Shown: in pieces, positions 8,374 through 17,370 of the stretch
Position numbering within the stretch: position 1 is the stretch's first letter
Layout of the letters: every line of letters starts with the position of its first letter
NCBI RefSeq assembly: GCF_000152705.1
Contig: NZ_CH672413.1
Location: 744,001-808,000 of the forward strand
DNA length: 64,000 nt
Direction of reading: 5' to 3'
Source: Janibacter sp. HTCC2649
GTDB lineage: Bacteria; Actinomycetota; Actinomycetes; Actinomycetales; Dermatophilaceae
Position numbers and translations under genes: made by a program
Notes under the pieces: model-generated
What the model saw: only the letters and a program-made list of their open reading frames with translations
Told to the model about the DNA's origin: nothing
The model's database searches: none

Positions 8374-9567
8374 ATGAGCGCGCGCGAGGTCACGGCTTCC
8401 CCCCGGGGTGCCGTGACCTTGATCCCGGCGCTCGACGGGCTCCGTGCCGTGGCCGCCGTCCTCGTGGTCATGACCCACGCGGCCTACCTCACCGGCTTTG
8501 GTGTGGGCGGCGGTCTCGTGGGCAGGTTGTGGGCCAGGGGCGACTTCGGAGTCGCGATCTTCTTCGCCCTGTCGGGCTTCCTGCTGCACCGCGGACTGGT
8601 CTCGGACGACTCGAGCGGACGCCTCGACATCGGCGGCTATGCGCTGCGCCGTGCGGCCCGCATCCTCCCGGCCTACTGGCTCACTCTGCTGGCTGTGACA
8701 CTCGTGGCGCGGCCGCCACTTCACGATGTCGCGATCCACGCCGCCGGCCTCCAGATCTACTTCGCGGATGCCTGGATCCCCGCGTTCGGCCAGTCGTGGA
8801 GCATCTCGACGGAGCTGGCGTTCTATGCCGCACTGCCTCTCGCGGTCCTTGCTCTGAGGCCGTTGAGGCGGCGTGGCGCAGCACTTCCTCTCGTCGTCCT
8901 CTCCATCCTGATCGTCCTGCTCACCCTGACGTCCGGCATCGGGGGCGGCGCCGAGTTCGGCGAGGACGTCCTGTACGAGCGCTGGCTCTACGCACGCGCT
9001 CCGCATTTCCTGGTGGGGATGGTCTGCGCCGAGGCTCTCCTGCTGCCGATGCATCCGATCGCGCGTCGGCTGTCGGCGTGGGGGTCGCAGGTGCCCACCT
9101 GTCTGGCGGTCGCCGCCTCGGCCTATCTGCTCGCGACCACGCCGATCAATGGCTCGCTCACCCTCGAGCCAGCAACACCTGCTCAGCTCGTCGTACGCAA
9201 CGCGCTGTCCGCGATCGTTGCGCTCGCACTTCTCGTCCCGCTCACGCATGGTGGACCCTCGGCCTACCGGGCAGCGCTGTCCCAGCCACTCGTGCGTTGG
9301 CTGGGCGTGACCAGCTACGGAGTGTTCCTGTGGCACCTTCCGGTGTTCGAAGCCCTGTATGCCGCGACCGGAGTCAAGGTCTTCCAGGGCGGTCTGCTGC
9401 CTCTCCTGGCCATCGGTGTGCCGGTCACCGTGTTGCTGGCGGCCATGAGCCACCACTGGGTGGAGGTCCCGGCGTCACGCCTTGCGGGACGCGTGCTGTC
9501 CCGCCGTCGCCGCCGCGAGCGCGAAGGCCGCGAGCACGAGCAGCCTGACGGTTCCCTCCACCGCTGA
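8374..9567 (+). CDS. Acyltransferase family 3 membrane protein (OafA/YrhL-like)
   Basis: 397-residue polytopic membrane acyltransferase. The family signature 'ALDGLRAVAAVLVVMTHA' is at residues 18-35, followed by GVAIFFALSGFLLHR with the usual Arg. About ten transmembrane helices follow. Relatives O-acetylate or otherwise acylate surface polysaccharides using cytoplasmic acyl-CoA. The last 93 nt overlap the convergent AftD-like gene. Leaderless start inferred from the TAGCAT box at 8362. Confidence 0.88.
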   Translation: MSAREVTASPRGAVTLIPALDGLRAVAAVLVVMTHAAYLTGFGVGGGLVGRLWARGDFGVAIFFALSGFLLHRGLVSDDSSGRLDIGGYALRRAARILPAYWLTLLAVTLVARPPLHDVAIHAAGLQIYFADAWIPAFGQSWSISTELAFYAALPLAVLALRPLRRRGAALPLVVLSILIVLLTLTSGIGGGAEFGEDVLYERWLYARAPHFLVGMVCAEALLLPMHPIARRLSAWGSQVPTCLAVAASAYLLATTPINGSLTLEPATPAQLVVRNALSAIVALALLVPLTHGGPSAYRAALSQPLVRWLGVTSYGVFLWHLPVFEALYAATGVKVFQGGLLPLLAIGVPVTVLLAAMSHHWVEVPASRLAGRVLSRRRRREREGREHEQPDGSLHR

Positions 9568-12500
9568 CGTCCCGACCGCTCCCGGAGCCAGCCAGGTCTG
9601 AATGGCCGCTGCCACGAGGCCGAACCCGAAGACCGCGGCGGGTGCCGTCACCTCAGACCTCGGCAACCATCGGGCGGCGGCGACAGCAACGAGGCCGACG
9701 AGCAGGCCGACCGGCCCAGCCAACAGCCCCGCTCCGAGGATGACGCCCAAGGCGGCGATCCGGGGGCGCCCAGCCAGCGAGGGCGTGGCCGCCAGCGAGA
9801 GCGTGCGTCTGCGGCGATCGGGCCAGACGGCCGCGACGACCAACATCGCGGCCAGGAGTGCGCCGAACAGGAGTCCCCATCGGTACGAGCCATCGGGGCC
9901 GAACTCGATCGTGAGCGCCCCAGACAGGCCAGCCGGAACGACGAACCCCTGCCGGTGGCCGTCCACCACCTGGGGTGTGAGGACGTGTCCGTCGACCCGT
10001 GCCTCCCAGCCCGGGTTGGGGTTCTCGGCCATGACCAGGAGCCGTTGGGTGCCGCTCCCGATCTGGGCGTGCAACGCCGTCGGGCTGTCCCGAACGAGCG
10101 GCACCGCCGTGGGGGTGGCCGCCGTGGGAGCCGTCTGTGGCCGGATCACCGCCGTGCGGGGCGCCAAGTCGTGCCAGGTGTCGAGAACGACCCGGTGGGT
10201 CTCGGCATCGGTGAGTGTGAAGGTGCCGCAGGCCTGCCAGCTGAACTCACCGAGCCCGAAGAGGGCACTGCGGGGGCCTCTGGCCGAGGTCGGTACGGCA
10301 CGGCCGTCCACGGTGAGGGTTGGGCCGGAGCCGCACTCCCCCGCGAGCTCTTGGCCGGGAGGCGCGAAGTCGCGCCCGGCGATCACGAGGTTCTCGAGCT
10401 CAAGGGCTCCGAGGCCCGGACGCCCATTGCCGGGTACGTGGATGAAGGTGAGCGTGATGCGGCGCCCGGTGGTCGGCGGGATGGTGACGACACCATTGGG
10501 TTGGAGGCGGCGTGTCACGGCGGTCCCGTCCACGCCAACGATGACGGCCGGAGACTCCTTGAGCGCCCAGTCCCGGCGCGTGTCGAGCCTCAGGATCGTC
10601 ACGGTCGTGGGTTGGTCGAGATCCAGGGTGATCGACGGGGACTCGTCGCTGGACGACGGGCTCCACGCGGTGTGTGGGTCCGAGTCGATGACGCCCACCG
10701 GGAGTCCGACGGGGGCGTATCCACGCAGGCTGCTGGCCGTGACTCTCACGCCCGGGACGGTCATGAGTTCGCTCGGTGGCTTGAGCGGGTTGACCGCCAG
10801 GGTTCCGTGGGCGATGCGAGTACCACTCGTCAGTCCCCTGACGTCGCGAACCATCTGCCCCGTGGACTCCGGATCAACGAGTTCGCCGGTGAAGCACACC
10901 GGCTCTGAGGCCAGCGACGCGCACCCGTCCCTGCCCGTGAGTCCTGCCGAGAGCACGGCGGTGTCAGCCTTCGCCCCCACCGGCACCGGGGTGGTGACAA
11001 CCTCGCGCGGGGTGATCCCCGGAAGGCCGACCTCTGCCAGGCCGGTGACGACCCGCGACGGCGGTCCGCCCGTGGTGTCGTGGATCGCAATCCGAACGGA
11101 GGTCGTGGGGCCGACCGGCAGGGTCACCGTGGTCACCGCACCGGTGCCCGGAAGGTGCACCTCGGTCGAACCGTGATCCGTGGTCACCAGGATCTCGGTG
11201 GCCACCCCCAGGCCCTCGCCGAAGCGCACCCGGTCGGCCAGGGGCTGCAGCGTGATCGAACCGAGGTCGACTGCCGACTCGAGGTCGATGGTGAGCTCCG
11301 GGTCCTCGGACCACTGCGCGGCCCAGGCCGTGCGCTCGTCACCGTCGAGGGCCGCGAAGGGTCGATGGGCCGGCTGCAGACCGGCGAAGCCGAAGTCCTG
11401 GGCGATGGACGCCGTCGCGCGCACGGAGCGGACACCCTCGGTCGTGATCACCGACCGCCGATCGACCTCCGGCCACGGAAGGTAGTCCGGCGCGTCAGCG
11501 GCCTGTGCAGCGTCCAGAGCGTTGGTCAGGTCCTGGCCACGAGGGGCTCCGAACCATCGAGTCCGCGCGCGGAACCCGTCGGTGACGACCTCCTGTGTCG
11601 GAGCAATCACCTTGTCGTTCCGGTCGCCGTCGAAGATGACGGGACGGCCACCCACTCCGGACCCGGCCAGTCGCGCAAGGTCCTCGGGTGCACCGCTGGC
11701 ACCCACCACGTCCGCGCTGTCCCAGAGGGCCAGCTCGGGCGCGACCTCGCCCACGAGGCTGTAGACCTCGACCGGGTGCACGCGCTCACCGGTGGAGTCG
11801 ACCACTGTCGATCCGAAGCCTCGGGTGAAGGTCACGTCAGAGGTGTTGCGCACCGATGACCGGGCGAGGGCCACGGGGGGCTGTCCACCTTCCTGCGCAG
11901 AGAGGTCGTTGCGCACCACGAGGTAGCGCACACCTGCCGAGCGAAGCATCTGCGTCGCTCCACCCAGCGACCGTCCGGTCTGAAGGCGCCGTTCCACCTC
12001 GTCAAGGAGGCGAATCGTTCCGGCAGGCGTGAGCGGGACCGCATCTCTGACGGCATACGGGGCAGTCGACAGGCTGCGCAGCGGTTCGTCGATGGTGCGA
12101 CCCCAGGTGTACTCACCGAAGTTCGCTGCGGGCACGATCAGGGCCCTGCCCCGGCCCTCGGTCTCGAGCCAGCTGCCGAGGTCCTTCCACTGCGATGCCA
12201 TCTCGGTGAAGGTGCCCCTCGTGGCGATCGCCCCGCTGAAGGCGGGCGCGGCCGCACCGATGATGATGGCGGTCGCTGCGGTCAGTGCCGCTCCCCTCAA
12301 CCAGTGCCGGCGCGGGCGCCAGGCCATGGCTCGCGTGAGGAGCTGGGCCAGACCGATCGCCAGCGCGAGCCGCACGAGGAGATCCGCCTTGTGAATGTTG
12401 CGCAGGGCCACGAGCGGTCCGTCGAGCGCGGCCTGGGCCTGGTCCACCAGGGGCGAGTCGAAAGGCCCCTCGTGAGGGAGGCTCAGGGCGACGACGCCGC

Positions 12501-13464
12501 AGAGCAGCATCACGAAGAGAAAGCGTCGGTGCGGCGACGGGCGCAGGGTCAACCCTGCGAGCCCCGCAGCCATCACGGCCGTGGTCAACATGATGCTCGT
12601 CCGGGAGGTCACGAGCTCATGGCCTGCTGGCCACCACACGCCACCGGACGTGACGAGGTGCCCGAGCCAGTGAGTGGTTCCCCGAAGGACGTCAAGGAGC
12701 GTGATCTGCGAGGACACCGCGTTCGCGTTCTCGATCCAGTTCAGGAACGGCGGCGAGTAGCGACCCATGGTGACCAGAGGGACGACCCACCAGCTCGTCG
12801 CGGCCGCGACGGCCACCCCCCACACCCACGTGACGGGCTGACGCCACCACCTCGGGCGGGTCAAAAGCCACAGGGCCGCCGGCAGGATGGCGAACGCGGT
12901 CGCGGTGGCGTTCACTCCCCCACAGCAGAGGATCGCGAGGCCGCTGAGGGCCGCTCCCCCACGAGGTCCCAGTCGTCCTCGGTCGACGAGGACGAGTGGC
13001 AGGAGAACAGCAGGTGCGAGCAACTGAGGCTGTGCCTCGGACGACAGGCCACCGATGGTGCTGACGACACGTGGGGCCAGGACGTACGCGAGCGCCACCA
13101 GGACCCGCACGCCCGAACTCTTGACGTCGAGAGCCCGCAGGAGGGCGAGCATGGCGACGAACCCTGCCGTGAGGAGGGTGGTCCACCACAGACGCTGGAC
13201 GATCCACATCGGCAGGAACTCGGACCCCAACCCGAAGAAGGGGCCCATGGGGAAGAGGTAGCCGAAGGCCTGGTTCTGCAGTCCCCCCCAGGTGACCTGG
13301 GGATCCCAGAGGTGCAGCGCCCGCCCGAGGAAGTGCCACGGGTCCACATACAGGTCGTTCTTGGTGTCCTCGGCGATTCGCCCCGGAGTGACCGACCACG
13401 CCACCGTCCACACGACGAGCAGGCCCGCCCAGGCAAGGCCGCTGACGCGCGGACCTCTTCTCAC
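9475..13464 (-). CDS. AftD-like alpha-(1->3)-arabinofuranosyltransferase family protein (GT-C, DUF3367)
   Basis: 1329 residues. The N-terminal third is polytopic (about 10-12 helices) with a GT-C-type first loop: GRIAEDTKNDLYVDPWHFL closely parallels mycobacterial AftD (Rv0236c). QNQAFGYLFPMGPFF and QRLWW follow, also shared with AftD. The remaining 850 residues are external and contain carbohydrate-binding (discoidin-like) beta domains (e.g. TAWAAQW, TAWSP), and the C-terminus has more transmembrane helices. AftD adds arabinofuranose from decaprenyl-phospho-arabinose in mycobacteria; here donor and acceptor are inferred only. GTG at 13464 is chosen because it overlaps the upstream methyltransferase stop (GTGA). 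Confidence 0.88.
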   Translation of the reverse strand: MRRGPRVSGLAWAGLLVVWTVAWSVTPGRIAEDTKNDLYVDPWHFLGRALHLWDPQVTWGGLQNQAFGYLFPMGPFFGLGSEFLPMWIVQRLWWTTLLTAGFVAMLALLRALDVKSSGVRVLVALAYVLAPRVVSTIGGLSSEAQPQLLAPAVLLPLVLVDRGRLGPRGGAALSGLAILCCGGVNATATAFAILPAALWLLTRPRWWRQPVTWVWGVAVAAATSWWVVPLVTMGRYSPPFLNWIENANAVSSQITLLDVLRGTTHWLGHLVTSGGVWWPAGHELVTSRTSIMLTTAVMAAGLAGLTLRPSPHRRFLFVMLLCGVVALSLPHEGPFDSPLVDQAQAALDGPLVALRNIHKADLLVRLALAIGLAQLLTRAMAWRPRRHWLRGAALTAATAIIIGAAAPAFSGAIATRGTFTEMASQWKDLGSWLETEGRGRALIVPAANFGEYTWGRTIDEPLRSLSTAPYAVRDAVPLTPAGTIRLLDEVERRLQTGRSLGGATQMLRSAGVRYLVVRNDLSAQEGGQPPVALARSSVRNTSDVTFTRGFGSTVVDSTGERVHPVEVYSLVGEVAPELALWDSADVVGASGAPEDLARLAGSGVGGRPVIFDGDRNDKVIAPTQEVVTDGFRARTRWFGAPRGQDLTNALDAAQAADAPDYLPWPEVDRRSVITTEGVRSVRATASIAQDFGFAGLQPAHRPFAALDGDERTAWAAQWSEDPELTIDLESAVDLGSITLQPLADRVRFGEGLGVATEILVTTDHGSTEVHLPGTGAVTTVTLPVGPTTSVRIAIHDTTGGPPSRVVTGLAEVGLPGITPREVVTTPVPVGAKADTAVLSAGLTGRDGCASLASEPVCFTGELVDPESTGQMVRDVRGLTSGTRIAHGTLAVNPLKPPSELMTVPGVRVTASSLRGYAPVGLPVGVIDSDPHTAWSPSSSDESPSITLDLDQPTTVTILRLDTRRDWALKESPAVIVGVDGTAVTRRLQPNGVVTIPPTTGRRITLTFIHVPGNGRPGLGALELENLVIAGRDFAPPGQELAGECGSGPTLTVDGRAVPTSARGPRSALFGLGEFSWQACGTFTLTDAETHRVVLDTWHDLAPRTAVIRPQTAPTAATPTAVPLVRDSPTALHAQIGSGTQRLLVMAENPNPGWEARVDGHVLTPQVVDGHRQGFVVPAGLSGALTIEFGPDGSYRWGLLFGALLAAMLVVAAVWPDRRRRTLSLAATPSLAGRPRIAALGVILGAGLLAGPVGLLVGLVAVAAARWLPRSEVTAPAAVFGFGLVAAAIQTWLAPGAVGTSAVEGTVRLLVLAAFALAAATAGQHASRKA

Positions 13465-14195
13465 GTGCGACGCAGAACCATCATCAGGTTCCACGTGAGG
13501 ACCTCTCGCAGGCCCGGCACGCTGAGCACGCCATCTGCCCAGTCAGGGTGGTAGCGGGGGGCCGCTTCGATGAGCCAGGCATCGGACTGTCTCCGGGCCC
13601 AACGCAGCCCGCCGGACACGGTCGTGGCATGCATCGACTCTCCGAAGACGTTCTTCGGGGGGTGCCCGTGTTTGCGCTCGTAGCGCTTGGCCGCGTAGTT
13701 GCCACCGAGCCAGTGCCACGGCGAGGTCTCGTGCCCTCCCCACGGCGAGGCCCATGCCGTGTAGGAGATGAAGACCAGTCCGCCCGGTCGAACGACGCGG
13801 AGCATCTCCTCGCCGACGACTCCGGGTTCGAGGACGTGCTCCATGAGGTTGTTGGCCATCACGATGTCCACGCTGCCGTCAGCCACAGGGATCTGCTCGC
13901 CTCGACCCACGACCCCGACAGCGGCGGAGCCGACCGGGAAGGACTCGCGCTCCAGGTCCACGGCCACATAGTTGGCGCCGCGAGCCGTGAACTCCCGGCC
14001 GAACTGCTCCGAACCGGCACCGATGTCCAGCACCAGGCGGCCGTCAAGGGGCTCGTGCCGAGTGATGAGAGTGATCGTGTCCTGCGCCAGGTCCGTGTAG
14101 AAGCGTTCCGGATCCGACTGCTCCACGAGGAAAGAGCGGAAGAGGTCGGCCGACCTCCTTACTGTCCGGTATCTTCGGTTCGGCGTCGGGAGCAT
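13461..14195 (-). CDS. Class I SAM-dependent methyltransferase in the glycan locus
   Basis: 244 residues. SAM motif I is LVLDIGAGSEQFG (about 55-67), followed by an acidic loop (VAVDLE) and ANNLMEHVLEPG, typical of methyltransferases in polysaccharide clusters. It lies directly upstream of the AftD-like gene with a 4-nt overlap, so it probably modifies the same glycan or its lipid-linked precursor. A leaderless promoter (TAGCAT, 14202-14207) ends 6 nt before the ATG. Confidence 0.85.
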   Translation of the reverse strand: MLPTPNRRYRTVRRSADLFRSFLVEQSDPERFYTDLAQDTITLITRHEPLDGRLVLDIGAGSEQFGREFTARGANYVAVDLERESFPVGSAAVGVVGRGEQIPVADGSVDIVMANNLMEHVLEPGVVGEEMLRVVRPGGLVFISYTAWASPWGGHETSPWHWLGGNYAAKRYERKHGHPPKNVFGESMHATTVSGGLRWARRQSDAWLIEAAPRYHPDWADGVLSVPGLREVLTWNLMMVLRRT

Positions 14196-14201
14196 CCCTG
14201 A

Positions 14202-14207
14202 ATGCTA
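14202..14207 (-). promoter_or_regulatory. -10 box for a leaderless start of the methyltransferase-aftD-like unit
   Basis: TAGCAT on the minus strand is followed by six bases and the ATG at 14195. This is the same box and spacing as in front of the acyltransferase at 8374. Confidence 0.5.
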
Positions 14208-14265
14208 GTCAAGGCCGACTGGCCCGCCGCACCGACCAACGACAACGTCGTCAGCAGAGGCATTC

Positions 14266-15372
14266 ATGTCACTTCGCATCCTCATGTTCAACTGGCGCGA
14301 CATGCACCACCCCGAGGCTGGCGGCGCCGAGAAGTACCTCGTCACCGTCGCGGAGGGGCTCGCGGCGCGTGGTCACGAGGTGATCTTCCGCACGTCGGGC
14401 TACCCCGGCGCCCTCGAGGACGAGGTGGTCGGCGGTGTGCGTTACGTCCGCAAGGGCGGTCGCTACGGCATCTACCCACGCGCGCTCGCGGCAAACCTCA
14501 CGCGGCGCTACAACGCCGACGTGGTGATCGACGTCCAGAACGGTGTGCCATACCTCAGTCCGCTGACGCGTCGCGGCCCGGTCATCAATCTCGTCCACCA
14601 CGTCCACAAGGAGCAGTGGCCCATCGTCTTTGGCCCGCGGCTCTCGCGCGCGGGCTGGTGGCTCGAGTCCAAGCTCGCGCCACACGTGTATCGCCGCACC
14701 GACTACATCGCCGTGAGCGACTCGACCCGTCGAGAGCTCGCTGGTCTCGGCATCGATGAAGAACGAGTCCGGGTCATCCACAACGGGACGGACGCGACCG
14801 CGTTGGACGGCACCCCCCGCTCCGAGAACCCCTCGATCATCGTTCTCGGTCGCCTCGTTCCCCAGAAGCGCGTCGAGTTCGCGATCGAGACCGTGGCGCG
14901 GCTCGTTCACGAGATCCCGAACCTCACGCTCGACATCGTCGGGTCGGGCTGGTGGGAGCCACAGCTCGTGGCCCGCGCCGAAGAGCTCGGCGTCGAGAAG
15001 TACGTGACCTTCCACGGCCACGTGTCCGAGGCCGAGAAGCACCACCTGCTGGCACGGGCCTGGGTCCACGCTCTGCCGAGCCTCAAGGAGGGCTGGGGAC
15101 TCGTCGTCGTCGAGGCCGGTGTCCACGGCACTCCGACGGTCGCCTTCACCGAGGCCGGCGGGCCGACGAACTCGATCGTGGACGGCAAGACCGGGATCCT
15201 GGTCGACCACGGGTCGGAGGAGCTCACCCCCGCCATCAGGTCACTGCTCCTGGACGATGACTTGCGCGGGCGCATGAGTGCCGAGGTCGCCACCTGGGTG
15301 ACGCAGTTCCACTGGGACGAGTCAGTCGACCGCTGGGAACGTGCCCTGCTCGAGGCCGCTGGCCGAAACTGA
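14266..15372 (+). CDS. Glycosyltransferase family 4 (GT-B)
   Basis: 368-residue retaining glycosyltransferase. The N-terminal domain begins ILMFNWRDMHHPEAGGAE, typical of actinobacterial GT4 enzymes. The C-terminal domain has the family EX7E motif (EGWGLVVVE, about residue 278) within PSLKEGWGLVVVEAGVHG. It is cytoplasmic or membrane-peripheral and uses a nucleotide sugar to extend a lipid-linked glycan. An AGAGG-like box precedes the ATG. It is transcribed divergently from the methyltransferase/AftD-like pair and followed by strong terminators. Confidence 0.9.
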   Translation: MSLRILMFNWRDMHHPEAGGAEKYLVTVAEGLAARGHEVIFRTSGYPGALEDEVVGGVRYVRKGGRYGIYPRALAANLTRRYNADVVIDVQNGVPYLSPLTRRGPVINLVHHVHKEQWPIVFGPRLSRAGWWLESKLAPHVYRRTDYIAVSDSTRRELAGLGIDEERVRVIHNGTDATALDGTPRSENPSIIVLGRLVPQKRVEFAIETVARLVHEIPNLTLDIVGSGWWEPQLVARAEELGVEKYVTFHGHVSEAEKHHLLARAWVHALPSLKEGWGLVVVEAGVHGTPTVAFTEAGGPTNSIVDGKTGILVDHGSEELTPAIRSLLLDDDLRGRMSAEVATWVTQFHWDESVDRWERALLEAAGRN

Positions 15373-15385
15373 CCCAGCTGACGCA

Positions 15386-15419
15386 GGATCGCCCGGACCC
15401 AAAAGGGTCCGGGCGATCC
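15386..15419 (+). terminator. Intrinsic-type terminator of the GT4 gene
   Basis: A perfect 15-bp GC-rich stem with an AAAA loop (arms GGATCGCCCGGACCC and GGGTCCGGGCGATCC), 14 nt past the GT4 stop. Confidence 0.85.
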
Positions 15420-15439
15420 CGTTCTCCACGGGACACGAC

Positions 15440-15470
15440 GAGACCGGCACCCCAACGGGGTGCCGGTCTC
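15440..15470. terminator. Second hairpin between convergent genes
   Basis: A perfect 14-bp stem (GAGACCGGCACCCC / GGGGTGCCGGTCTC) with a 3-nt loop. It can act for both the GT4 gene and the convergent DUF2613-like gene. A third stem, TTGATC...GATCAA enclosing GGGGC/GCCCC, lies at 15475-15503 and overlaps the DUF2613-like stop codon. Confidence 0.75.
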
Positions 15471-15499
15471 AGGTTTGATCCGGGGCGAAGCCCCCTCGA

Positions 15500-15646
15500 T
15501 CAAGGAGCGTCGTAGTTGACGACCTGCTCGCTCTTCGCGGCCGAGTTGGCCGACGGGGTCACAGCGGAGACGCCGCCAATAACGGCGACGAGTGCCAGGA
15601 CGACGCCAGTGATCGTCGCGCCAATGGCAGAAGCGGAGTTCGTCAT
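15500..15646 (-). CDS. Small DUF2613-like membrane protein
   Basis: 48 residues, easily missed. A Met-Thr-Asn start is followed by one hydrophobic helix (about 8-30, Gly/Ala/Val-rich), a short external segment and a C-terminal VVNYD. The size, helix and terminal Asn/Glu-Tyr element resemble actinobacterial DUF2613 proteins such as mycobacterial Rv0236A, which is encoded beside aftD. The ATG overlaps the stop of the GT-C-like gene upstream (ATGA), so the two are translationally coupled. Family membership is by pattern recognition, not search. Confidence 0.65.
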   Translation of the reverse strand: MTNSASAIGATITGVVLALVAVIGGVSAVTPSANSAAKSEQVVNYDAP

Positions 15647-17370
15647 GGGCGAAAGATTAGCAGACCCACCGGTAACCTCCGACGCAGTTGGAGCACGACA
15701 CCCCGTGTGATCACCACGACAGCGGTCAGCAGCGACATGAGCCAGCCGAGCCGGCCCGGTCCACTGCTGCTGGCGCCGTGCTCGCCACCACCGACATCCA
15801 CGACGAGGAGCGTCGGGTCGTCCACCACGACCACGCCCGAAGACCTCACTGCAGCAACGTCGACGTCGAGTCCGGTCCGTAGCTCGGCAGCGATGTAGCG
15901 CACCCCAGCGTCGCGCAAAGCCTGCACCGGCGACGCTCCCGCAGCGATCGCGCGGGAGACGCGGGCGGCCCGCGGGCTCTCGCCATCGACCCTCCCACTG
16001 CTCAGGGGCAACGAGTCATCGAACAACACCGTCTGATCGATGATGCGGGGCCCCAGGGTGAGCGACACCCTCCTGTCGTTCCAGTCGTAGCGCCGGTACT
16101 GGCTCCAGGGCAGAAGTCCGACCTCGGCGGGGGGAAGGTCGGAGAGCCGAGTGGCGGCCGTGCGATAGCCCTCGGGGACGTCGACCGCCTGCAGCCGGCC
16201 CCCCATCCCCCACGCCATCTGGGGTGACAACAACACGACGAGTCCTGTGACCCCCACGGCGGCGGACCCGATGATCGCGCGCGGAAGGACACGAAGCAGG
16301 CGCTCGACGACGAGGCCGACCCCGAGGGCAAGAGCGAGCACCCAGATGGCCAAGAGCTTCTGACTGTCCCGGAGGGCACCGCCACCCGGCAGTCCCGTCA
16401 CCAGCCACGACCACGCGTCACGAGCAAAGGGCGCCGCGCTCAGGCCCACGACAGCCACACCCACGAGGACCGGGGCGGCCAGCGGCCAACGATGACTTCG
16501 TCGCACCTCCGCCACGAGGCTGGCGACGGCGACCAGTGAGAGCAGCGCCGCCAGCAGGGCAATGAGGGGGACGGACCTGGCCGTCGGGTGTGAGGCTGTG
16601 TTCCAGAAGCCACCACCACTCAGCAGGGAGCCCCACACGCCGAAGGGCGTGTCGGCGCCCGGGCCGAACGCATCAGCACTGGCGCCGGACACTGGCGGCG
16701 AGTTGACCAACGAGGGCACCATCCACACTGCCGACACTCCCACGATCGTGGCCACCACGACGGCGAGAGATCGCAGGACCGACCGCGTGCCACGACCCAG
16801 GCCGGTCAGCAGCACGGGCACGACCGCGGCCGCCACGATGAGGACGGAGTTCACCCCGCCGACTCCGGCAACGCACACAGCCAGCGTCACGGCATACGCA
16901 CCGCTTGTGCCCTGGGCTGTCCGCAACGCGGCACGAAGTGCCCACGGAAGCACGGCCAACCCCAGGACGACGACCCACTGCCCGATCACGAGCCGTTCGG
17001 AGACGAACGGATTCCAGACCGCGGCGACGGCGCACGCGCACCTGGCCGCCAGTCCCGCGTCAGGAGCGATCTCCTCAAGGAGGGCGACGGCACCCAACGC
17101 GAGGCCGACGAGGATCGCCAGCAGGACGAGGGACTGCGTCAGGCCGGCTCCCAGTACCTTGCCCAGGAGCACCATGACCGCGTCACTGGGGACGACGCGA
17201 GGGGCAGGAGTGTCCTGCCCGAGGACGAACGGAGTCCACCGGGCATCCGGCGACCACGGCATGTCGTAGGCGATGACCACCCCCGGCCCCAGGGCCGGCC
17301 CCAGCACGACGAACGCCTGCACCCACGCGACAGCAGCCGGCAACCAGCGGTGCAGCGTCCCGGACTTCAC
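15643..17370 (-). CDS. Large polytopic membrane protein, GT-C-like
   Basis: 575 residues with about 12 hydrophobic segments. It has a first external loop with the acidic element AYDMPWSPDARWTPF, then VWNPFVSERLVIGQW. These resemble integral-membrane GT-C-type proteins of mycolata (Rv0541c-like), most of them uncharacterised. An external domain lies toward the C-terminus. ATGA coupling links it to the GT2 upstream and the DUF2613-like gene downstream. A lipid-phospho-sugar-dependent transferase role is inferred. Confidence 0.65.
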   Translation of the reverse strand: MKSGTLHRWLPAAVAWVQAFVVLGPALGPGVVIAYDMPWSPDARWTPFVLGQDTPAPRVVPSDAVMVLLGKVLGAGLTQSLVLLAILVGLALGAVALLEEIAPDAGLAARCACAVAAVWNPFVSERLVIGQWVVVLGLAVLPWALRAALRTAQGTSGAYAVTLAVCVAGVGGVNSVLIVAAAVVPVLLTGLGRGTRSVLRSLAVVVATIVGVSAVWMVPSLVNSPPVSGASADAFGPGADTPFGVWGSLLSGGGFWNTASHPTARSVPLIALLAALLSLVAVASLVAEVRRSHRWPLAAPVLVGVAVVGLSAAPFARDAWSWLVTGLPGGGALRDSQKLLAIWVLALALGVGLVVERLLRVLPRAIIGSAAVGVTGLVVLLSPQMAWGMGGRLQAVDVPEGYRTAATRLSDLPPAEVGLLPWSQYRRYDWNDRRVSLTLGPRIIDQTVLFDDSLPLSSGRVDGESPRAARVSRAIAAGASPVQALRDAGVRYIAAELRTGLDVDVAAVRSSGVVVVDDPTLLVVDVGGGEHGASSSGPGRLGWLMSLLTAVVVITRGVVLQLRRRLPVGLLIFRP

